From: Planktotalea frisia
Lineage (GTDB): Bacteria > Pseudomonadota > Alphaproteobacteria > Rhodobacterales > Rhodobacteraceae
Direction: 5' to 3'
Assembly: GCF_001890925.1 (NCBI RefSeq)
Contig: NZ_MLCB01000125.1
Coordinates: 1 to 43,673, forward strand
Length of the DNA: 43,673 nucleotides
Part shown: in pieces, positions 43,290 to 43,673 of the stretch
Position numbering within the stretch: position 1 is the stretch's first letter
Layout: every line of letters starts with the position of its first letter
Made by a program: the position numbers and the translations under genes
The notes under the pieces: generated by a model
The model's input: the letters and a program-made list of their open reading frames with translations, nothing else
Told to the model about the DNA's origin: nothing
The model's database searches: none

Positions 43290-43673
43290 TTAGTGTAGCG
43301 AGCCGCCTTGCTCCTTTTTTCGCAAACGCCAAAGCTCGGGTGAGGTATCCTCCCACCGCTTGAACGCTCTAAAGAATGAATTCGGGTCCTCAAACCCCAA
43401 AAGGAAACTGACCTCGGACGTGCCATAATTTGTTGTCGTCAAATAGTGTTTAGCCAAGGCTTCGCGCGCCTCGTTCAGCACTTCGAGCCAGTTTGTCCCT
43501 TCATCCGAAAGACGTCGCTGGAGCGTGCGTTTGCTCATCGCCAATTACCGCGCGACCTCTTCAACGGATACACGACCACTGGGCAAGAATTCGTTCAAGC
43601 AATGAGACACCTTAGTCTTGTGTGGATGGCTCCCTTTTTGCAAGTCCTTTTTCGCGCATGGTATTTCGTCAGA
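43290..43673 (-). pseudogene. AraC-family regulator with in-frame stop, truncated by window edge
   Basis: The C-terminal AraC helix-turn-helix region is clear: SKRTLQRRLSDEGTNWLEVL, then REALAKHYLTTTNY, then VSFLLGFEDPNSFFRAFKRW. Just upstream and in the same frame is PSGRVSVEEVAR, the normal lead-in to the first helix, but the next codon is TAA (complement of 43545-43547). One nonsense change therefore splits the DNA-binding domain. The frame is otherwise open to the window end (base 43673). Translation could restart at the ATG at 43541, giving an 84-residue fragment from 43544 that lacks part of the first helix. A sequencing error is possible. Confidence 0.75.

Overview
The window looks like a chromosomal stretch from an alphaproteobacterium of the order Rhodobacterales (Roseobacter group). 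The pointers are an ATP12-type F1 assembly chaperone, a short-LID adenylate kinase, a 338-residue RpoA, an alpha operon without rpsD, a general amino-acid aapJQMP transporter, and an alphaproteobacterial-type RNase P RNA. Most of it is core, conserved genome. I see no prophage, IS element, CRISPR array, rRNA or tRNA.

Layout. (1) 1-2391: two minus-strand genes, a hemerythrin-domain protein and a membrane-anchored RTX-type Ca2+-binding protein. (2) 2392-13770: ribosomal protein genes rpmC-rpsQ-rplN-rplX-rplE-rpsN-rpsH-rplF-rplR-rpsE-rpmD, a strong terminator, then a non-ribosomal insert (metallo-beta-lactamase-fold protein, a 53-residue two-helix membrane protein, a Nudix hydrolase), then rplO-secY-adk and rpsM-rpsK-rpoA-rplQ with its own terminator. 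(3) 13906-19476: a tightly overlapping run of periplasmic HtrA-type protease, rarA, crcB, an RluC-family pseudouridine synthase, a HAD phosphatase and ATP12. (4) 19705-24207: aapJ, an intercistronic hairpin, then aapQMP. (5) 24276-26245 (minus): argB, a ferredoxin-like protein and a SixA phosphatase, coupled by overlaps. (6) 26400-29035: preT-preA, dihydropyrimidine dehydrogenase. (7) 29198-36643 (minus): livG-livH-livM-livK-livF, an acyl-CoA synthetase and an HD hydrolase in one operon. (8) 36804-38306 (minus): an endonuclease/exonuclease/phosphatase-family protein and a UPF0173 metallo-hydrolase. (9) 38442-42045: gatC-gatA, an Excalibur-domain lipoprotein, an AmpD-type amidase and rnpB. (10) 42210-43673 (minus): an HSL-family esterase and an AraC-type regulator carrying an in-frame stop.

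How the genes fit together. The first half supplies translation, protein export and transcription machinery, followed by envelope protein quality control and replication-fork maintenance. The second half is nutrient acquisition (two ABC importers, pyrimidine reduction, arginine synthesis) and tRNA-Gln/Asn charging. The liv operon couples import to CoA activation, which suggests a carboxylic acid substrate rather than, or besides, branched-chain amino acids.

The least explained signals are non-coding. A three-copy dispersed element (hairpins, a TATTT box and a purine-rich GAAG tail) sits at gene 3' ends. A pair of near-identical GGTGCG palindromes follows two genes in the ribosomal region. Operator-like palindromes lie in front of preTA and the liv operon. 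Two genes look damaged: a Tat leader split from its metallo-hydrolase by one missing A, and the AraC gene interrupted by TAA. I could run no searches; homology statements come from reading motifs and gene order.
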